A stretch of DNA of 64,000 bases from Acridotheres tristis. Lineage: Eukaryota > Chordata > Aves > Passeriformes > Sturnidae. The stretch covers positions 6,756,001 through 6,820,000 of the forward strand of contig CM072906.1 in NCBI GenBank assembly GCA_037013685.1. Direction: 5' to 3'. A program made the position numbers and the translations under genes. The notes beneath the pieces were generated by a model that searched no databases, was not told the DNA's origin, and worked only from the letters and a program-made list of their open reading frames with translations. Shown here piece by piece: positions 62,514-64,000 of this stretch (position 1 is the stretch's first letter; each line of letters starts with the position of its first letter).

Positions 62514-64000
62514 CTACAGAGAGAGGTGATGGAGAGAAGAGATGTCACTGTGACGTTCACCAGACATGCACCCAGCCCTCGGGCTGCCCTTGGCTGCCAA
62601 GCTGCTCCAAATGACTCATTTTGCTCATAGTCATGCTTTCAAAAAGGTCTGAACTAGAGGCCAGGAGCTTTCTTCTGCTCACTGAAAGGCTTCTGTGTGC
62701 CTGCAACACAGAGCCAAACGTGGCTTCTGCCTCGTCTCCAGCTGCTGGAGGAATTCTTGACCTATACATTTAATCTCCTGCTCCCTGTGGTGACACTGGA
62801 AAGATGAGCACCAACTTGCCAGGAGCTTGAAGAATTTATTAAACCTAAGAGACATTTGTCAAGTAGCTTGTCTAGGTTTTAACATGAATAAAAAGTACAA
62901 TTGCCATGGTTTTATTTCTACACTGTTATAAAGTCTGGGGTGCACATCATTGTCTAGAAGGAATGTGACAGTCATAAGAAGATTTTATTATTTACAAAAG
63001 AAAACCCTTGCTTTGTAAGTGGCCATGCAGATGAAAGAGGCAGTGGCAAATGCCAGGAAACAAAATCCCTGTAATGTGTTGTCAATACCAGATCTTCTTG
63101 AGCTGGTTTGCTTATAACTACTTACATTTATGGCAAAAAAAGTCATGAACAATTTGCATTTTTGTACTTGGCAGCAAAATTTGCACACCACAATTTTTGA
63201 AATAAATATATTTATCCATTGTATTAGATGGAAAATTTAAATGTTTACACCTTTCCCAAGAGACACTGCAGCAAGTAATGATTTTGTAGAACACAAGCTT
63301 TGCACCAGAGGCAATTATTTAACATTTTAAGTAACTGCAAAATTATGTAGGGTTTGCAGTGCTCTTCAAACCACAAGCAAGAAGTTTTCTATAATACACT
63401 CCCATTTCCTCTACCAGAACTTTTCCCAGCCTTGCATTTCTAAGCAGGGCATGGTCAAATCAGCAGCTTCAGAGTAACCAAGTTTATTCAGGAAGAGGCC
63501 AAGTACCCTGGGGACTGCTTCCAAAGGTGAGGCAAAGCTTAGAAGCTACTCATTGAGGAATTTTAGAAAGGATTATAAAAAGATGTTGCTCTGTTGCTTT
63601 ACAACCACCAGACCTGAGCCACTCCACACAAGCCTGACACTGATTCACAGGTTGGAAATGCATGAGAAGTGACACACAGCTCTGGCACGTGCTTTTCAGT
63701 GACTGCTCCCACCCAACCTGCACAAAGGATTTGCTAGTTTGAGTCTTGAGCTGGTGTGGGGAGAGGGAAAAGGAAGAGAATGCCGTATGTGAGTTTATTC
63801 TAGCAAAATTTGAGCTGTGGGCAGTTACTCCAACATCTGTCAACATCTTTGACTTTATGTTTCTACACTAAAAATGGTTACATACATTTTATTATATATC
63901 TTGCTATTATGTAGCAAGTTTTTGGGATAGAAATCAAGACCCCTGGCATATCCAAGTCCATAATTGTGCTCTGTCAGACCAACAGATCCTAAGCAGACTA
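62514..64000 (-). other. PHF12: PHF12 intron, continuing past the window
   Basis: No further PHF12 exon is visible up to the window end. A 67-codon minus-strand frame at 62988-63191 ends right beside an AATAAA-type signal and is treated under findings. The rest is AT-rich and unremarkable. Confidence 0.5.

Noticed and set aside
1..64000. CRISPR arrays, bacterial operons, ribosome binding sites and tRNA or rRNA genes
   Set aside because: The window is vertebrate nuclear DNA with spliced genes. No tRNA cloverleaf, rRNA or CRISPR-like spaced repeat was seen.

Overview
The window is vertebrate nuclear DNA, almost certainly from a bird. The genes have short exons with GT-AG introns. Three fragments match the bird LINE family CR1. 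GC-rich promoters sit among GC-rich minisatellites, as on an avian microchromosome. The gene order matches the conserved vertebrate block FAM222B - ERAL1 - MIR144/451 - FLOT2 - DHRS13 - PHF12 (human 17q11.2; the chicken counterpart, as I recall, is on chromosome 19). Every gene I could place is on the minus strand, so the genes are read from high to low coordinates. All exon models were built by hand by joining splice sites and checking reading phase. No alignment or transcript data were available.

Layout: 1-20.7 kb is AT-rich with no supported exon. It is probably the first intron of FAM222B, whose CpG-island promoter and first exon I place at about 20.73-20.94 kb by synteny. A G-rich minisatellite follows (20.98-21.26 kb). 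ERAL1 (mitochondrial Era-like GTPase, 11 coding exons, 473 codons) occupies 23.07-27.16 kb. A CAGTG-type minisatellite (27.39-28.06 kb) separates it from the erythroid microRNA cluster miR-451/miR-144 (28.23-28.52 kb), with a candidate promoter at 29.06-29.15 kb and scattered GATA motifs to 31.4 kb. FLOT2 (flotillin-2, 433 codons) spans 32.67-50.72 kb. DHRS13 (short-chain dehydrogenase, 336 codons) spans 51.23-53.58 kb. Two opposed CR1 pieces follow, then the 3' UTR and last six coding exons of PHF12 (54.6-62.5 kb). The rest of PHF12 lies beyond the window.

The most interesting observation is a duplicated exon 3 in FLOT2. Exons at 41151-41241 and 39356-39446 are both exactly 91 nt, have the same phases and encode alternative 31-residue segments (20/31 identical). 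Because 91 is not a multiple of three, including both would break the frame, which is the signature of mutually exclusive splicing. Other notable points are a DHRS13 poly(A) signal that overlaps its stop codon, a 51-bp in-frame tandem duplication in ERAL1, and an ERAL1 orientation that differs from the one I remember for human.

These genes are neighbours rather than a pathway: mitoribosome assembly (ERAL1), red-cell microRNAs, membrane microdomain scaffolding (FLOT2), an oxidoreductase (DHRS13) and a Sin3/HDAC cofactor (PHF12).
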